Assembly: GCA_965200435.1 (NCBI GenBank)
Contig: OZ241337.1
Coordinates: forward strand, 1,798,001-1,862,000
DNA: 64,000 nucleotides
DNA from: Bin75 sp965200435
Lineage (GTDB): Bacteria > Nitrospirota > Nitrospiria > Nitrospirales > UBA8639
Reading direction: 5' to 3'
This document shows, in pieces, positions 49,516 to 59,274 of the stretch (the first letter of the stretch is position 1; each line of letters begins with the position of its first letter). A model generated the notes under the pieces. It saw only the letters and a list, made by a program, of their open reading frames with translations, was not told where the DNA came from and ran no database searches. Position numbers and translations under genes: made by a program.

Positions 49516-52500
49516 TCAGTGAAACGTGACGGTCTCTTTCCCGAGGATTTGTTCCACTTCATAGACCAAGTTTGAGCTCGGCAGAACGGTTAAATTCGGC
49601 AACGGGGCGCTTTCTGCGTGCACCTGGGAATCGAGTTGGAAGTGCAAAGCGATCGGGGCCGGTCCCGGGTGACGGTGTAACACTTCCTGCAGTTTGGGTA
49701 ACTTGCCCCACGTGTCCGGCGTTTCCGCGAGGCGCACCACGACCCGTTTCACGGTTTCGGTTTGCAGGGTGTGCAGGGGCTCCAACTTGGTGGCCTTGAG
49801 GCGGGCGCCTGTATCCATCTGATCCACCGTGCCTATTGCCTGGACGACGGTATCCGTATGCAGAAACTCCGAACAATTTTGAAAGAGTTCGGGAAACACA
49901 ATGACTTCGACCAAGCCCTGCAGGTCTTCCAATTGGACGTAGGCCATCCGATTCCCTTTTTTGGTGGTGGTGGCTTTGATGCTGCCGATCACGCCGCAGA
50001 TTTTGACTTCCCGGCCTTCATGCGCCTCGTGTAAGGTGGCCGTGGTATGCGTCGACAGCAGGCGGACGGCTTCGGCGTGTTGGGTCAACAGATGGGCGGT
50101 GATATAGAATCCGGTGAGTTCCCGCTCGAATTGGAGAATTTGGGCCTGTTGCCATTCGTCGATCTGGGGAAGCGGTCGAGCCGGGGCGTGTATGTTCGAG
50201 AAGCCGGCCTCCGCTTCAAGGCCCTCGAATAAAGACGTCTGTCCCAAGGCGCGCTCCGTTTGAACGGCGTTGGCTGCCTCCAGCATTTGTTCCATCACCG
50301 CTATCAATTGAGCTCGTTTGGCCCCCATGGAATCAAATGCGCCGACCTTGATCAAGCCTTCCAGCACCCGTTTGTTGACTTTTTGCAGGTCGATCCGGCA
50401 ACAAAAATCGAAAAAGGAGGAGAAGGGTTCCTCGGCCTCTCTGCTCGCGATGATGGATTCAATCGCACTGCCGCCGACGTTTTTGATGGCCGCCAAGCCG
50501 AAACGAATGCCCTCTCCCACGATCGTAAAGTTTTTCTGGCTTTCATTCACGTCCGGCGGAAGGATGGGAATGCCGCGTTCGCGACATTCGGTAAAATACC
50601 CCACCATCTTGTCCGTGTTCCCCATTTCGCTGGTGAGTAACGCGGCCATGAATTCAGTGGGATGATGCGCTTTCAGGTAGGCCGTTTGGAACGTGACCAG
50701 GGCATAGGCTGCCGAATGGGATTTATTGAATCCATATCCGGCAAAATAGGCCATTTGGTCGAAGATTGTTTCCGCTTTCTTTGCCGTGAACCCGTTGGTC
50801 TGGGCTCCGTCGAGAAACTGCTTTTTTTGTTTGGCCATCTCGCCGGGCTTTTTCTTCCCCATGGCCCGGCGGAGTAAATCGGCTTGTCCCAAACTGAACC
50901 CGGCCATGCGATTGGCAATGGCCATGACCTGTTCCTGATAGACAATGACTCCGTAGGTATCCTTGAGAATGGGTTCCAGTTCCGGAGGGTCATACGCAAT
51001 TTTCAAGGGATCACGTTTGCGTTTGATAAAGTCGTCCACCATGCCGCTTTCCAGGGGACCCGGCCGGTAGAGAGCGAGGACCGCGATGAGATCTTCAAAG
51101 CATTCCGGCTTCATGCGGACCAGGAGATTGCGCATGCCCGAACTTTCCAGTTGAAAGATCCCGGAGGTTTTGCCGGAGGCCAGAAGCGCGTAAGTCTTTT
51201 CGTCATTCAGCGGAGGCCGTTCAATGTCGAGCCGTTCTTCCGGGGCCCGGCTTTGGTTCACCATGGTCACGGCCTGGTGAATCATGGTGAGGGTTTTCAG
51301 CCCGAGAAAATCGAACTTCACCAAGCCTATTTTTTCGATGTCCGTCATCGAATATTGCGTGACGATTTCGTCGTTGGCCGTTTTGTATAGCGGCACGTGT
51401 TCGATGAGGGGTTTCTGTGAAATCACCACCCCCGCCGCGTGCGTGGAGGCGTGTCGCGTCAAGCCTTCGAGGGCTTGGGCCGTCTCCATGAGTTCCTGCA
51501 TCCGTGCGTCACCGTCGACCAACTCTTGCAGGCGCGGCTCTTGGACCAGGGCCTCTTTCAGAGTGATGTTGAGTTGCGACGGCACGAGTTTGGCGACCCG
51601 GTCGACCTCGGCGTAGGGAAAATCCATCACGCGGCCCACGTCCCGGATGGCGGCTTTCGCGCCCAGCGTCCCGAACGTGATGATCTGGCACACGTGGCCT
51701 TCGCCGTATTTGTCGATCACGTAGTTAATGACTTCTCCACGGCGTTCCATGCAGAAATCCATGTCGATGTCCGGCATACTTACGCGTTCGGGATTGAGAA
51801 ACCGTTCAAAGAGCAGGTTGTACGCGAGCGGGTCCAGGTCGGTAATGGAGAGGGCATAGGCAATCAGACTCCCGGCCGCCGATCCGCGACCCGGTCCCAC
51901 CGGAATGCCGCGCGACTTGGCGAATTTGATAATGTCCCAGACCACCAGGAAATAGCCGGCATAACCCATTTGCGTGAGCACGGCCAATTCTTCTTGCAGG
52001 CGCAGGTGATAGGTCTCCGGCGGAAGGCTCGACGGCCGGACCCTCAGGCGTTCGGCCAAGCCTTGCTTGGCTAAGGTTTCGAGGTAGGTTTCGTGGGTGA
52101 AGCCCTCGGGCACCTGATAGTGGGGAAGTGATAAGGCGTTGTTAGTCAGGTCCAACGCGCATTGTTCCGCAATGCCACAGGTATTCAGTACGGCTTCCGG
52201 CAGCTCTGAAAACTCCGCTACCATTTCGTCCGTGGACTTGACGTACAGTTGGTCGGTGTCGAACTTCAGGCGGTTGGCGTCGCTTAACGTTTTGCCGGTT
52301 TGCAGACACAGCATGATTTCATGCGGGCGGGCGTCCTCTTTTTTCAAATAGTGACAATCGTTGGTCCCTACCAACGGAATGCCGAGTTTTTTATGGATCT
52401 CCACGAGGCCCCGGTTGGCGATCAATTGATAGTCGAGCCCATTGGCCTGGACTTCGAGATAATAATGGTCTTTCCCGAAAATCTCGCGATATTCTCCGGC

Positions 52501-52980
52501 TGTTTGCACGGCTTTTTCCATGTCCCGCTGGCCGATGAGGTAGGGGACTTCTCCGCTCAAACACCCGGATAAGGCAATGAGGCCCTCGTGATGTTCCTGT
52601 AAGAGTTCCTTGTCCATCCGGGGTTTGTAATAGAACCCTTCGAGATAGGCCTTGCTCGACAGCTTGATGAGGTTATGGTAGCCCCTGAGATTGGTCGCCA
52701 GGAGAATCAGATGATAATAGTCGTTATGGGCCAAGAGGCCTTCGCGTTGTCGCCGGCTGCCGGGCGCGAGATAGGCTTCGCATCCGATGATGGGTTTCAC
52801 CCCTTGGGCCGTGGCTTTTTCATAGAAGTCGATGGCGCCGAAGAGGTTGCCGTGGTCCGTGATGGCCAGAGCGGGCTGTTGAAATTCCCGGACCTGCTTG
52901 AGAAGCGGATTCAGTTGATTCGCGCCGTCCAGGAGGCTGTACTGGGTGTGGAGGTGCAGATGCACAAATTGAGAAGACAA
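49516..52980 (-). CDS. dnaE: DNA polymerase III alpha subunit
   Basis: The 1154-residue replicative polymerase has the N-terminal PHP domain (FVHLHLHTQYSLLDGA), the palm catalytic aspartates (PDIDMDFC at about residues 400-407 and a further Asp before it), and GPGRGSAAGSLI. The SNKSHSAAYAL-like fingers motif follows, then the helix-hairpin-helix region and an OB-fold (VCGVIGSIKATTTKKGNRMAYVQLED). Size and layout fit DnaE1. The TTG start at 52980 is inferred, since no in-frame ATG is nearby and the second residue leads straight into the PHP fold. accA follows at 21 bp. Confidence 0.97.
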   Translation of the reverse strand: MSSQFVHLHLHTQYSLLDGANQLNPLLKQVREFQQPALAITDHGNLFGAIDFYEKATAQGVKPIIGCEAYLAPGSRRQREGLLAHNDYYHLILLATNLRGYHNLIKLSSKAYLEGFYYKPRMDKELLQEHHEGLIALSGCLSGEVPYLIGQRDMEKAVQTAGEYREIFGKDHYYLEVQANGLDYQLIANRGLVEIHKKLGIPLVGTNDCHYLKKEDARPHEIMLCLQTGKTLSDANRLKFDTDQLYVKSTDEMVAEFSELPEAVLNTCGIAEQCALDLTNNALSLPHYQVPEGFTHETYLETLAKQGLAERLRVRPSSLPPETYHLRLQEELAVLTQMGYAGYFLVVWDIIKFAKSRGIPVGPGRGSAAGSLIAYALSITDLDPLAYNLLFERFLNPERVSMPDIDMDFCMERRGEVINYVIDKYGEGHVCQIITFGTLGAKAAIRDVGRVMDFPYAEVDRVAKLVPSQLNITLKEALVQEPRLQELVDGDARMQELMETAQALEGLTRHASTHAAGVVISQKPLIEHVPLYKTANDEIVTQYSMTDIEKIGLVKFDFLGLKTLTMIHQAVTMVNQSRAPEERLDIERPPLNDEKTYALLASGKTSGIFQLESSGMRNLLVRMKPECFEDLIAVLALYRPGPLESGMVDDFIKRKRDPLKIAYDPPELEPILKDTYGVIVYQEQVMAIANRMAGFSLGQADLLRRAMGKKKPGEMAKQKKQFLDGAQTNGFTAKKAETIFDQMAYFAGYGFNKSHSAAYALVTFQTAYLKAHHPTEFMAALLTSEMGNTDKMVGYFTECRERGIPILPPDVNESQKNFTIVGEGIRFGLAAIKNVGGSAIESIIASREAEEPFSSFFDFCCRIDLQKVNKRVLEGLIKVGAFDSMGAKRAQLIAVMEQMLEAANAVQTERALGQTSLFEGLEAEAGFSNIHAPARPLPQIDEWQQAQILQFERELTGFYITAHLLTQHAEAVRLLSTHTTATLHEAHEGREVKICGVIGSIKATTTKKGNRMAYVQLEDLQGLVEVIVFPELFQNCSEFLHTDTVVQAIGTVDQMDTGARLKATKLEPLHTLQTETVKRVVVRLAETPDTWGKLPKLQEVLHRHPGPAPIALHFQLDSQVHAESAPLPNLTVLPSSNLVYEVEQILGKETVTFH

Positions 52981-53134
52981 GGCGGAACATCCCTTACTTT
53001 ACGGCATTACGGCATTACCGCCCGAATGCGCTTCCCAGAATCAGGAAAAGTCTAACTCTGGGTCCTGATGATGTCAACGAAGGCGTCCGTTTGTTCAGCC
53101 ACCCCGCCCACGGCAGCAACGGCTACTGCTCGGC

Positions 53135-53285
53135 CTCCCCCTTCTTCTGTAGCTGCGCCATCGTAGTATGGCGCAGCTACGCCAGTGAATCCTCCCAGCC
53201 GCATAAGATGCGGCTGCTACAAATGCAAAGACAAACCCCCTGGATTCCCGATGAACACTGTCGGGAATGACGGAAGGAAGCCGTG
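53135..53285. repeat. Cluster of hairpin repeats
   Basis: GTAGCTGCGCCAT and its exact complement around 53148-53180 form a 13-bp stem. An AGCCGCAT-AAG-ATGCGGCT hairpin follows (about 53199-53217), then an ATTCCCGA...TCGGGAAT hairpin (about 53244-53269) and a GTCAACGAATGAC repeat (about 53291). No gene is seen between 52981 and 53353. Confidence 0.7.
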
Positions 53286-53353
53286 AAATGTGTCAACGAA
53301 TGACGCAACACGGACCGGAATGACACATTTGGGCGTTGTCGGTGATGTTCGTA

Positions 53354-54022
53354 TCATGCCCCAGCGGGGTACGGCTGCTCCAGCAGGTGTGAATAGTTCT
53401 TTTTGACTTCTTCGTGAATCTGCGGATCGAGACTGGCCTGGAAAAGCGTCCTGGCCTTTCCGAGGTACGCCACGGATACGTGCTTGGCGCCCTGCAGATT
53501 GGCTTGTTGAAAGACGGCTCCGGTCAGGGAGGCATCTTGTAGGTTGGCTTCGGACAAGTCCGCTCCCGTGAGATCGGCTTCTCGCAGGTCAGCCATCTTC
53601 AGGTTGGTTTGCACCAACGTGCATCCCTGTAAATTTCCCCAAGGCAGCGCGGTGCGCGTCAGGTTGGCTTTGGTGAGATCCGCGCCCGCGAGATCCGCAC
53701 GGATCAGGCCCGTTCCGCTGAAGTCGGTCATCACAAGCGTTGCGTTGGTGAGAGTCGCCTTGAGCAGGTTGGCTTCGATGACGTCCGCTTCCCTGAGATT
53801 GGCTCCGGTTAAATCGGCTTCTTCCAGATTGGCCCGAAGCAAGTAGGCATCGGCCAAATCCGCGCCGGTCAGGTCGCACTTGGTAAAATCCATTCTTGTA
53901 AAATCGTAACCCGAAAGATCGGCGTCTCGGAGGTCGGGTTGCACGGTTGGCTGGGTCCGTCGAAATTTGTTCCAGACTTCCAGACCCTGGAGTAACAGAT
54001 CGAGATGCGCGTGATTGGCCAT
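53354..54022 (-). CDS. Pentapeptide-repeat protein (cytoplasmic type)
   Basis: The 222-residue protein is largely A(D/N)Lxx repeats (about residues 35-195, for example DLTGADLADAYLLRANLEEADLTGANL), predicted to form a right-handed beta-helix. A short N-terminal helix (HLDLLLQGLEVWNKF) precedes it and a non-repeat C-terminal helix follows. Related proteins include Qnr/MfpA DNA mimics, but most have no known function. ATG 54022 is preferred since upstream residues are unconserved; ATG 54073 is in frame. The gene follows hflK-hflC on the same strand, 28-80 bp away. Confidence 0.85.
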   Translation of the reverse strand: MANHAHLDLLLQGLEVWNKFRRTQPTVQPDLRDADLSGYDFTRMDFTKCDLTGADLADAYLLRANLEEADLTGANLREADVIEANLLKATLTNATLVMTDFSGTGLIRADLAGADLTKANLTRTALPWGNLQGCTLVQTNLKMADLREADLTGADLSEANLQDASLTGAVFQQANLQGAKHVSVAYLGKARTLFQASLDPQIHEEVKKNYSHLLEQPYPAGA

Positions 54023-54101
54023 GATGGAAATGGGAGCACTGAGGGAGGATTTCCGACTTTGTGTAGTCCGCAATCAGAAATCAAAAATCCAACATGGGCA
54101 T

Positions 54102-54959
54102 TCAGCGTTTCTTGAGGAAGTGTAAAAATTCGGAGTCGGGGGTCAGTACCATGGTCGTGTCCGTGGAAAACGTTTTCCGGTAGGCTTCCATGGAACGAAC
54201 GAATTCAAAGAATTTCGGGTCCTGGCGATACGCATCGGCGTAAATTTTGAAGGCCTTGGCATCACCTTCACCGCGAATTTCCTGGGCGGTCTTATAAGCC
54301 TCGGCCAGGAGAATTTCCCGGTCCTTTTCAGCCTCCGATCGAATTTTCTGCGCTTCCTCGGCGCCTTCGGCTTTGTATTGTTTGGCGATCCGTTCCCGTT
54401 CGGCTTGCATTCGATCGAACACGGCCTTGGCGTTCTGCTCGGGCAGGTCTGCGCGTTTGATGCGGACGTCCAAGACCTCCAGGCCGTATTGGGAGGCTTT
54501 TTCATTGGAGCGTTTGGCCACTTCGGACATGATCAATAAACGGTTTGCGGAGACGATTTCCGAAAGCTCGTGCCGGCCCAGCTCCACGCGCAGTTCGGAA
54601 TAGATGATGTCGTCCAGCCGTTGCAGCGCGCCCCGTTGCGTTTGGAACGCCTTGTAAACCTCAAGGGGATCGACGATCTTCCATTTGGCGAAATTGTCGA
54701 TCAGGATCGTCTTTTTGTCCTGGGTGATGACTTCGCGCGCGGGCACGTCGTAATCCAGGAGCCGCTTGTCGAAGTACCGGACTTCCTGGACAAAAGGCAG
54801 CTTGAACTTGAGCCCGGGTTCCGTCACGGTCCGCTTGGGTTTGCCGAGCTGGACCACAATGGCCGTCTGGGTCAAATCAAGAATGAAGAACGGCGAAGCC
54901 CCCAACACGACCAGCAGGAAGAGGACGACGACAATGCCGACAAGCAGGTTCTGTTTCAT
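54102..54959 (-). CDS. hflC: Membrane protease modulator HflC (SPFH/band 7)
   Basis: The 285-residue protein has one N-terminal membrane helix (about residues 5-24) and a band-7/SPFH domain (AIVVQLGKPKRTVTEPGLKFKLPF), followed by a long charged coiled coil typical of HflC. With HflK it forms a large cage that surrounds and restrains the FtsH protease. Its start codon overlaps the HflK stop by one base, so the two are translationally coupled. Confidence 0.95.
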   Translation of the reverse strand: MKQNLLVGIVVVLFLLVVLGASPFFILDLTQTAIVVQLGKPKRTVTEPGLKFKLPFVQEVRYFDKRLLDYDVPAREVITQDKKTILIDNFAKWKIVDPLEVYKAFQTQRGALQRLDDIIYSELRVELGRHELSEIVSANRLLIMSEVAKRSNEKASQYGLEVLDVRIKRADLPEQNAKAVFDRMQAERERIAKQYKAEGAEEAQKIRSEAEKDREILLAEAYKTAQEIRGEGDAKAFKIYADAYRQDPKFFEFVRSMEAYRKTFSTDTTMVLTPDSEFLHFLKKR

Positions 54960-55996
54960 CAGGGAGCGGTCTCCGCTTGTCTGCCCGGCAGTTTTTTCAT
55001 TCGGTCCAATGGCAGGTACGGCAACACGTTACCCGCAGACTTGGAATCGAGAATAATCTTGTCCACTCGTGACAGGACATGTTCCATGGTTTCGATGTAC
55101 AGCCGCTTGCCGATGACGTTTTTGGCTTTTTTGTATTCCGCCAGCGTTTGCAAAAAGTGGTTGGCTTCCCCTTCGGCTCGCGCGATTCGGGCTTGGGCAT
55201 AGCCTTTGGACTCATTGATGTCTTGTGCCGCTTGTCCCTTGGCTTTCGGAATGATGTCGTTCCGGTACCCATGGGCTTGATTGATGAGTTGCTCCCGTTC
55301 TTCCTTGGCACTGGCGACGTCTTTAAAGAACTTGGCCACTTTTTGCGGAGGATTGACGTCGAGCAATTGCACGGTCGCAATCTGAACGCCGCCCTGGTAT
55401 TCATCGACGATGGTTTGCAGAAGTTCCTGCGTGGACTGCTGGATTGCGGCTTTGCCCACGGTTAACGCCTCGTCGATTTTATTTTTACCGATGATTTCCC
55501 GCATCGCGGCCTCTGCCGATTTCCGAATGGTTTCTTCGATGTCCGCCACGTTGAACAGATAGTCTTTGGCCTGGCTGATTTTGTATTGGACGATGAATTC
55601 AACGGAGAGGATGTTCATGTCGCCGGTCAGCATGAGAGCTTCCTGCGGGACGATTTGCGCGCGCCCCCGGGCATTGGTGCGAAACCCGACTTGGATGCGG
55701 TGGAGTTTTTGCACTTTCGGCGTGACGACGGATTCAATAAAGGGGATTTTGAGGTGAGGACCCGGTTCGACGGTCCGAACCACGTCGCCGAACCGCTTGA
55801 CGAGCCCTTCTTCGTCGGGTTCGACTCTGAAGACCGCTTGAGACAGGATCAGGATGCCAGCCACGACCAGGATGATGGACTTGATCCCGCGCGTCGGCCT
55901 CATGCGTTGCCATTGCTCTTTGGCTTTATTGAGGACGCCGTCAAGAGGATCAGCCCCACCTTGCTGGCCCCATGGATCTCTTGGTTCCCAAGCCAT
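54959..55996 (-). CDS. hflK: Membrane protease modulator HflK (SPFH/band 7)
   Basis: The 345-residue partner of HflC starts with a Gly/Pro/Trp-rich cytoplasmic tail (MAWEPRDPWGQQGG). One membrane helix follows (about 39-58), then the SPFH domain (VEPDEEGLVKRFGDVVRTVEPGPHLKIPF) and a coiled coil ending in a KLPGRQ tail. It is upstream of and overlaps hflC. About 300 bp of plain sequence and MITE copy 8 separate it from the divergent hppA side. Confidence 0.95.
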   Translation of the reverse strand: MAWEPRDPWGQQGGADPLDGVLNKAKEQWQRMRPTRGIKSIILVVAGILILSQAVFRVEPDEEGLVKRFGDVVRTVEPGPHLKIPFIESVVTPKVQKLHRIQVGFRTNARGRAQIVPQEALMLTGDMNILSVEFIVQYKISQAKDYLFNVADIEETIRKSAEAAMREIIGKNKIDEALTVGKAAIQQSTQELLQTIVDEYQGGVQIATVQLLDVNPPQKVAKFFKDVASAKEEREQLINQAHGYRNDIIPKAKGQAAQDINESKGYAQARIARAEGEANHFLQTLAEYKKAKNVIGKRLYIETMEHVLSRVDKIILDSKSAGNVLPYLPLDRMKKLPGRQAETAP

Positions 55997-56294
55997 ACGG
56001 TTGTCTCAAAAACGATCAGTCTGGTTTGTGAGGGAAGATGCGCTTGCTCGCAGCTTATGGGAAAAGGCCCACCGCATCCAACGGGTGATGTCTCCCTTGA
56101 CCTGCGTTGCCTGGCGGCGACAAACGGCCAGATGGGTTTCCTCTTCGCGTCTTGTCAACCAAGCATCCGGCCCGTCCCGGTGCGATGCGGGGTTCTACCC
56201 TAAGCTCTTTCAATACATTAGCAGAAAATCTAAAGACAAGCAACTTCAAGAGCCTTAGGCAAGGATTATAGAGAGAATGGTTTGATGGCCTCCC
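55997..56294. other. Intergenic stretch upstream of hflK
   Basis: No gene or clear repeat is seen in these ~300 bp. The hflK promoter must lie here or in MITE copy 8. Confidence 0.4.
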
Positions 56295-56298
56295 CTTA

Positions 56299-56442
56299 GG
56301 AACCTCTGATGTCGTGCACGATCGGGCGCATGGCGGCGTGGTGTCCTCGCTCACCCCTCACCTCTCTCTCTCTGAGAAGCGTCGGGTTTCGCTCCGGGAC
56401 GCCTTGCCCTGCATCCCGCTCTCACACGAAATCAAAGGTTCC
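56299..56442 (-). mobile_element. MITE-like element, copy 8 (inverted)
   Basis: A 144-bp copy in the reverse orientation, flanked by a perfect CTTA direct repeat (56295-56298, 56443-56446). Its arms read CTGATGTCGTG and CACGAAATCAA, with two mismatches. It lies between the divergently transcribed hflK and hppA. Confidence 0.8.
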
Positions 56443-56447
56443 CTTAT

Positions 56448-56720
56448 TGTAGCTGCGCCATCTCATGGCGCTTTTTTCCTTCCAGGAAGAAAGCGCCGGT
56501 CGGATGAGCGAGGCGTCATCCGACAAGGGGCTGGGGGTGTCGAGTTACGCCTGCGGCTCACCCGACCTACAGCACAGCCCGGCCCCGTCCCCCTGACAAG
56601 GGTGATTGAGGGGGTTGGGGGCGCTCAGGTAAGTCAGGCAGGTCGGAGCGCGTCGCGTCATCCGACAGGAAGGGGACCCGTGGTCGGGGGCCAGTCAGTC
56701 CATGAAGACCTTGGTCAAGT
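56448..56720. repeat. REP units and long dispersed repeat
   Basis: Holds a 'gtagctgcgccatctcatgg' repeat (about 56448), REP units at about 56492-56522, 56537-56571 and 56639-56668, and the inverted partner of the 20610-20800 repeat (CCCCCTGACAAGGG and CCATGAAGACCTTGGTCAAG blocks). No gene is supported between 56447 and 56975. Confidence 0.65.
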
Positions 56721-56975
56721 GACAGGCAGCATCCCCCGGAATTTCTTCTTGAACATTCGACTGATGGCGGCTAAAATGATGGGCCTTTCCAGCGAGATTC
56801 TTCTTTGCGCTGCCACTCTGCCCAGGAAAGATGCTTCTCGGCCGTTTTCTTAAAACGGCGTTAAACGGTGACGTGGAGGCCGTGCCAAGCAATGCGGGGT
56901 TGAGTGCGTTATCCTGCCGGTTAGGGTCTTACTGAATTCAGGTGAACGGTTCTCTGTCTGACCAAGGGGGCATTT

Positions 56976-59033
56976 GTGAATATTGAGAGCTCGGTCATTG
57001 TTTTCGCGTTAGTGTCAGGCGTTGTGGGTATTGCCTATGGGGTCTATCTCACGTTCTGGGTCCTGCGACAACACGCCGGAAGCGACACCATGCAAACCAT
57101 TGCGTTGGCGATCCAGGAAGGCGCCGCTGCCTACTTGAATCGTCAATATCGGACTGTCAGCCTTGTGGCGGGCGTCATGTTTCTGATTCTGTGGCTTGCC
57201 GGGGCATGGTCGGAAAATTTCGGGTTGTTGACGGCGATGGGGTTCGTGGTGGGAGCCTCGGCCTCGGCTATCGCTGGGTACGTCGGCATGATTATCGCCG
57301 TACGGGCAAACGTTCGGACGGCGCAGGCCGCCTCGGAGGGTTTGGACCCGGCGCTGCAAGTCGCCTTCAAGGGTGGCGCGGTGACCGGTCTGCTGCTCAT
57401 CGGGTTGGGTCTGGTGGCACTGGCCGGTTTTTATGCCATCGGATCCGCAGTGGCAGGGCCGGAAAAAGCCGTGCACGCCCTCATCAGCCTCGGGTTTGGG
57501 GGTAGCCTGATTTCGGTCTTTGCCCGCGTGGGCGGAGGCATTTACACAAAGGCCGCGGATGTGGGCGCCGATCTCGTCGGAAAAGTCGAAGCCGGTATTC
57601 CCGAAGACGATCCCCGAAACCCTGCGGTGATTGCCGACAACGTGGGTGACAACGTGGGCGACTGTGCCGGTATGGCCGCGGACCTGTTCGAGACGTATGT
57701 GGTGACGATTGTCGCGGCCATGGTGCTGGCTATGAGTCTCTTTCCCGGAACCGTGGCTCCGGTGCTTTATCCTCTGGCTCTTGGCGGGATGACCGTTTTC
57801 GCCACCATTATCGGGATTTTCTTCGTGAAGGCGAGTGAAGGTGGGGGTATCATGTCGGCCCTGTACAAAGGCTTGTTCGTCAGTGGGGGGTTGGCCGCGG
57901 TGGCGTTCTTTCCCGTGACCACCAACATGATGGACGGGATTGGCGGGGTCTCGGGAATCAGTTATTTCATTGCGGCCCTCCTGGGCCTCGTGGTAACCTT
58001 GGCCCTGGTGTTTATCACCGATTATTTTACGGCCACTGGCTATACACCGGTACAAAGCGTGGCCAAGGCAAGTGAAACCGGACATGCGACGAACATCATC
58101 GCCGGATTGGCCGTGGGCATGCAGTCCACTGCGTGGCCGGTGATTGTCATCGTCGCGGCGATTCTGTTGAGTTTCGGGATTTGCGGTGGAGCCGAGGGAG
58201 GTGGGCTTTACGGGGTTGCGGTTGCGGCGGTGGCCATGTTATCGATGGCCGGTATCGTGGTAGCAATTGATGCATTCGGGCCGGTGACGGATAACGCGGG
58301 CGGCATTGCGGAAATGTCCCACTTGGGAGAGGAGGTTCGCAAAATCACGGATGCGCTCGATGCTGTCGGGAATACCACCAAGGCGGTCACTAAGGGCTAT
58401 GCCATCGGTTCGGCCGGGTTGGCGGCTCTGGTGTTATTTGCGGAGTATGCCCGGGAGGCCCAGGCTGGCAACAAGGACCTGACCTTTGATCTGTCCGATC
58501 CCAGTATCTTGGTGGGGCTGTTTCTCGGCGGGATGCTGCCGTTTATCTTCGGGGCGCTGTGCATGAAGGCCGTAGGTCAGGCCGGGGGCTTGGTGGTGGA
58601 AGAAGTCCGCCGGCAATTCCGGGAGATCCCCGGTATTATGGAAGGCACGCAGAAACCCGAATATGGCACGTGCGTCGATATCGTGACGCAATCCGCACTT
58701 CAAAAAATGCTGGTTCCCGGCATCATCCCCGTGCTCTCACCGATTCTGGTCGGCGTGCTGTTGGGCCCCGCAGCCTTGGGCGGCGTGTTGGTCGGTAGTA
58801 TCGTGACGGGCCTGTTTTTGGCCATTACCATGACGAGCGGAGGCGGGGCCTGGGATAATGCCAAAAAATACATCGAGGAACAGGGCCTCAAAGGGACCGA
58901 AACCCACAAGGCGGCCGTGACGGGCGATACCGTCGGTGACCCATTCAAAGACACCGCCGGTCCGGCGATCAACCCGATGATCAAAGTCATCAACATCGTT
59001 TCCTTACTCATCATCTCTTTTATCGTGCCCTAA
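56976..59033 (+). CDS. hppA: Membrane-bound K+-independent H+-translocating pyrophosphatase
   Basis: The 685-residue pump hydrolyses PPi and moves protons across the membrane. It has ~16 predicted helices and the substrate-site motifs GGGIYTKAADVGADLVGKVE and DDPRNPAVIADNVGDNVGD (about residues 211-229), as well as TGDTVGDPFKDTAGPA near the C-terminus. The position that separates K+-dependent from K+-independent enzymes carries lysine (GNTTKA, about Lys469), which marks the K+-independent proton-pumping class. GTG 56976 follows an AAGGGGG ribosome site. It can recover energy from PPi made in biosynthesis. Confidence 0.96.
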   Translation: MNIESSVIVFALVSGVVGIAYGVYLTFWVLRQHAGSDTMQTIALAIQEGAAAYLNRQYRTVSLVAGVMFLILWLAGAWSENFGLLTAMGFVVGASASAIAGYVGMIIAVRANVRTAQAASEGLDPALQVAFKGGAVTGLLLIGLGLVALAGFYAIGSAVAGPEKAVHALISLGFGGSLISVFARVGGGIYTKAADVGADLVGKVEAGIPEDDPRNPAVIADNVGDNVGDCAGMAADLFETYVVTIVAAMVLAMSLFPGTVAPVLYPLALGGMTVFATIIGIFFVKASEGGGIMSALYKGLFVSGGLAAVAFFPVTTNMMDGIGGVSGISYFIAALLGLVVTLALVFITDYFTATGYTPVQSVAKASETGHATNIIAGLAVGMQSTAWPVIVIVAAILLSFGICGGAEGGGLYGVAVAAVAMLSMAGIVVAIDAFGPVTDNAGGIAEMSHLGEEVRKITDALDAVGNTTKAVTKGYAIGSAGLAALVLFAEYAREAQAGNKDLTFDLSDPSILVGLFLGGMLPFIFGALCMKAVGQAGGLVVEEVRRQFREIPGIMEGTQKPEYGTCVDIVTQSALQKMLVPGIIPVLSPILVGVLLGPAALGGVLVGSIVTGLFLAITMTSGGGAWDNAKKYIEEQGLKGTETHKAAVTGDTVGDPFKDTAGPAINPMIKVINIVSLLIISFIVP

Positions 59034-59274
59034 CGCGTTTGCGGCTCGGGTTAGGCCTGTCACTTCTTGTCAACGTCTTTCCTCCAACGCGAGGACTGGC
59101 GTGAGGAGATCTCTGTCGCCCTTGGTCTTTGTCTCCTGCCGCTATCTTCTCGTGAAGCTGCCTTCGATCCGCGATTGAGTCGAAGAGAGGCTCTGATCTC
59201 TGGTCGGGGACCGGTTGGCGAGGCATGGCCCCATACGGGCTTTTGGCAGGACCGAGAGTTTTGTGCCATGTCTC
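59034..59274. other. Gap between hppA and the transposase
   Basis: A degenerate REP-like inverted repeat (CCTAAC...GTTAGG, about 59030-59055) overlaps the hppA stop. Otherwise I see nothing recognisable. Confidence 0.3.
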
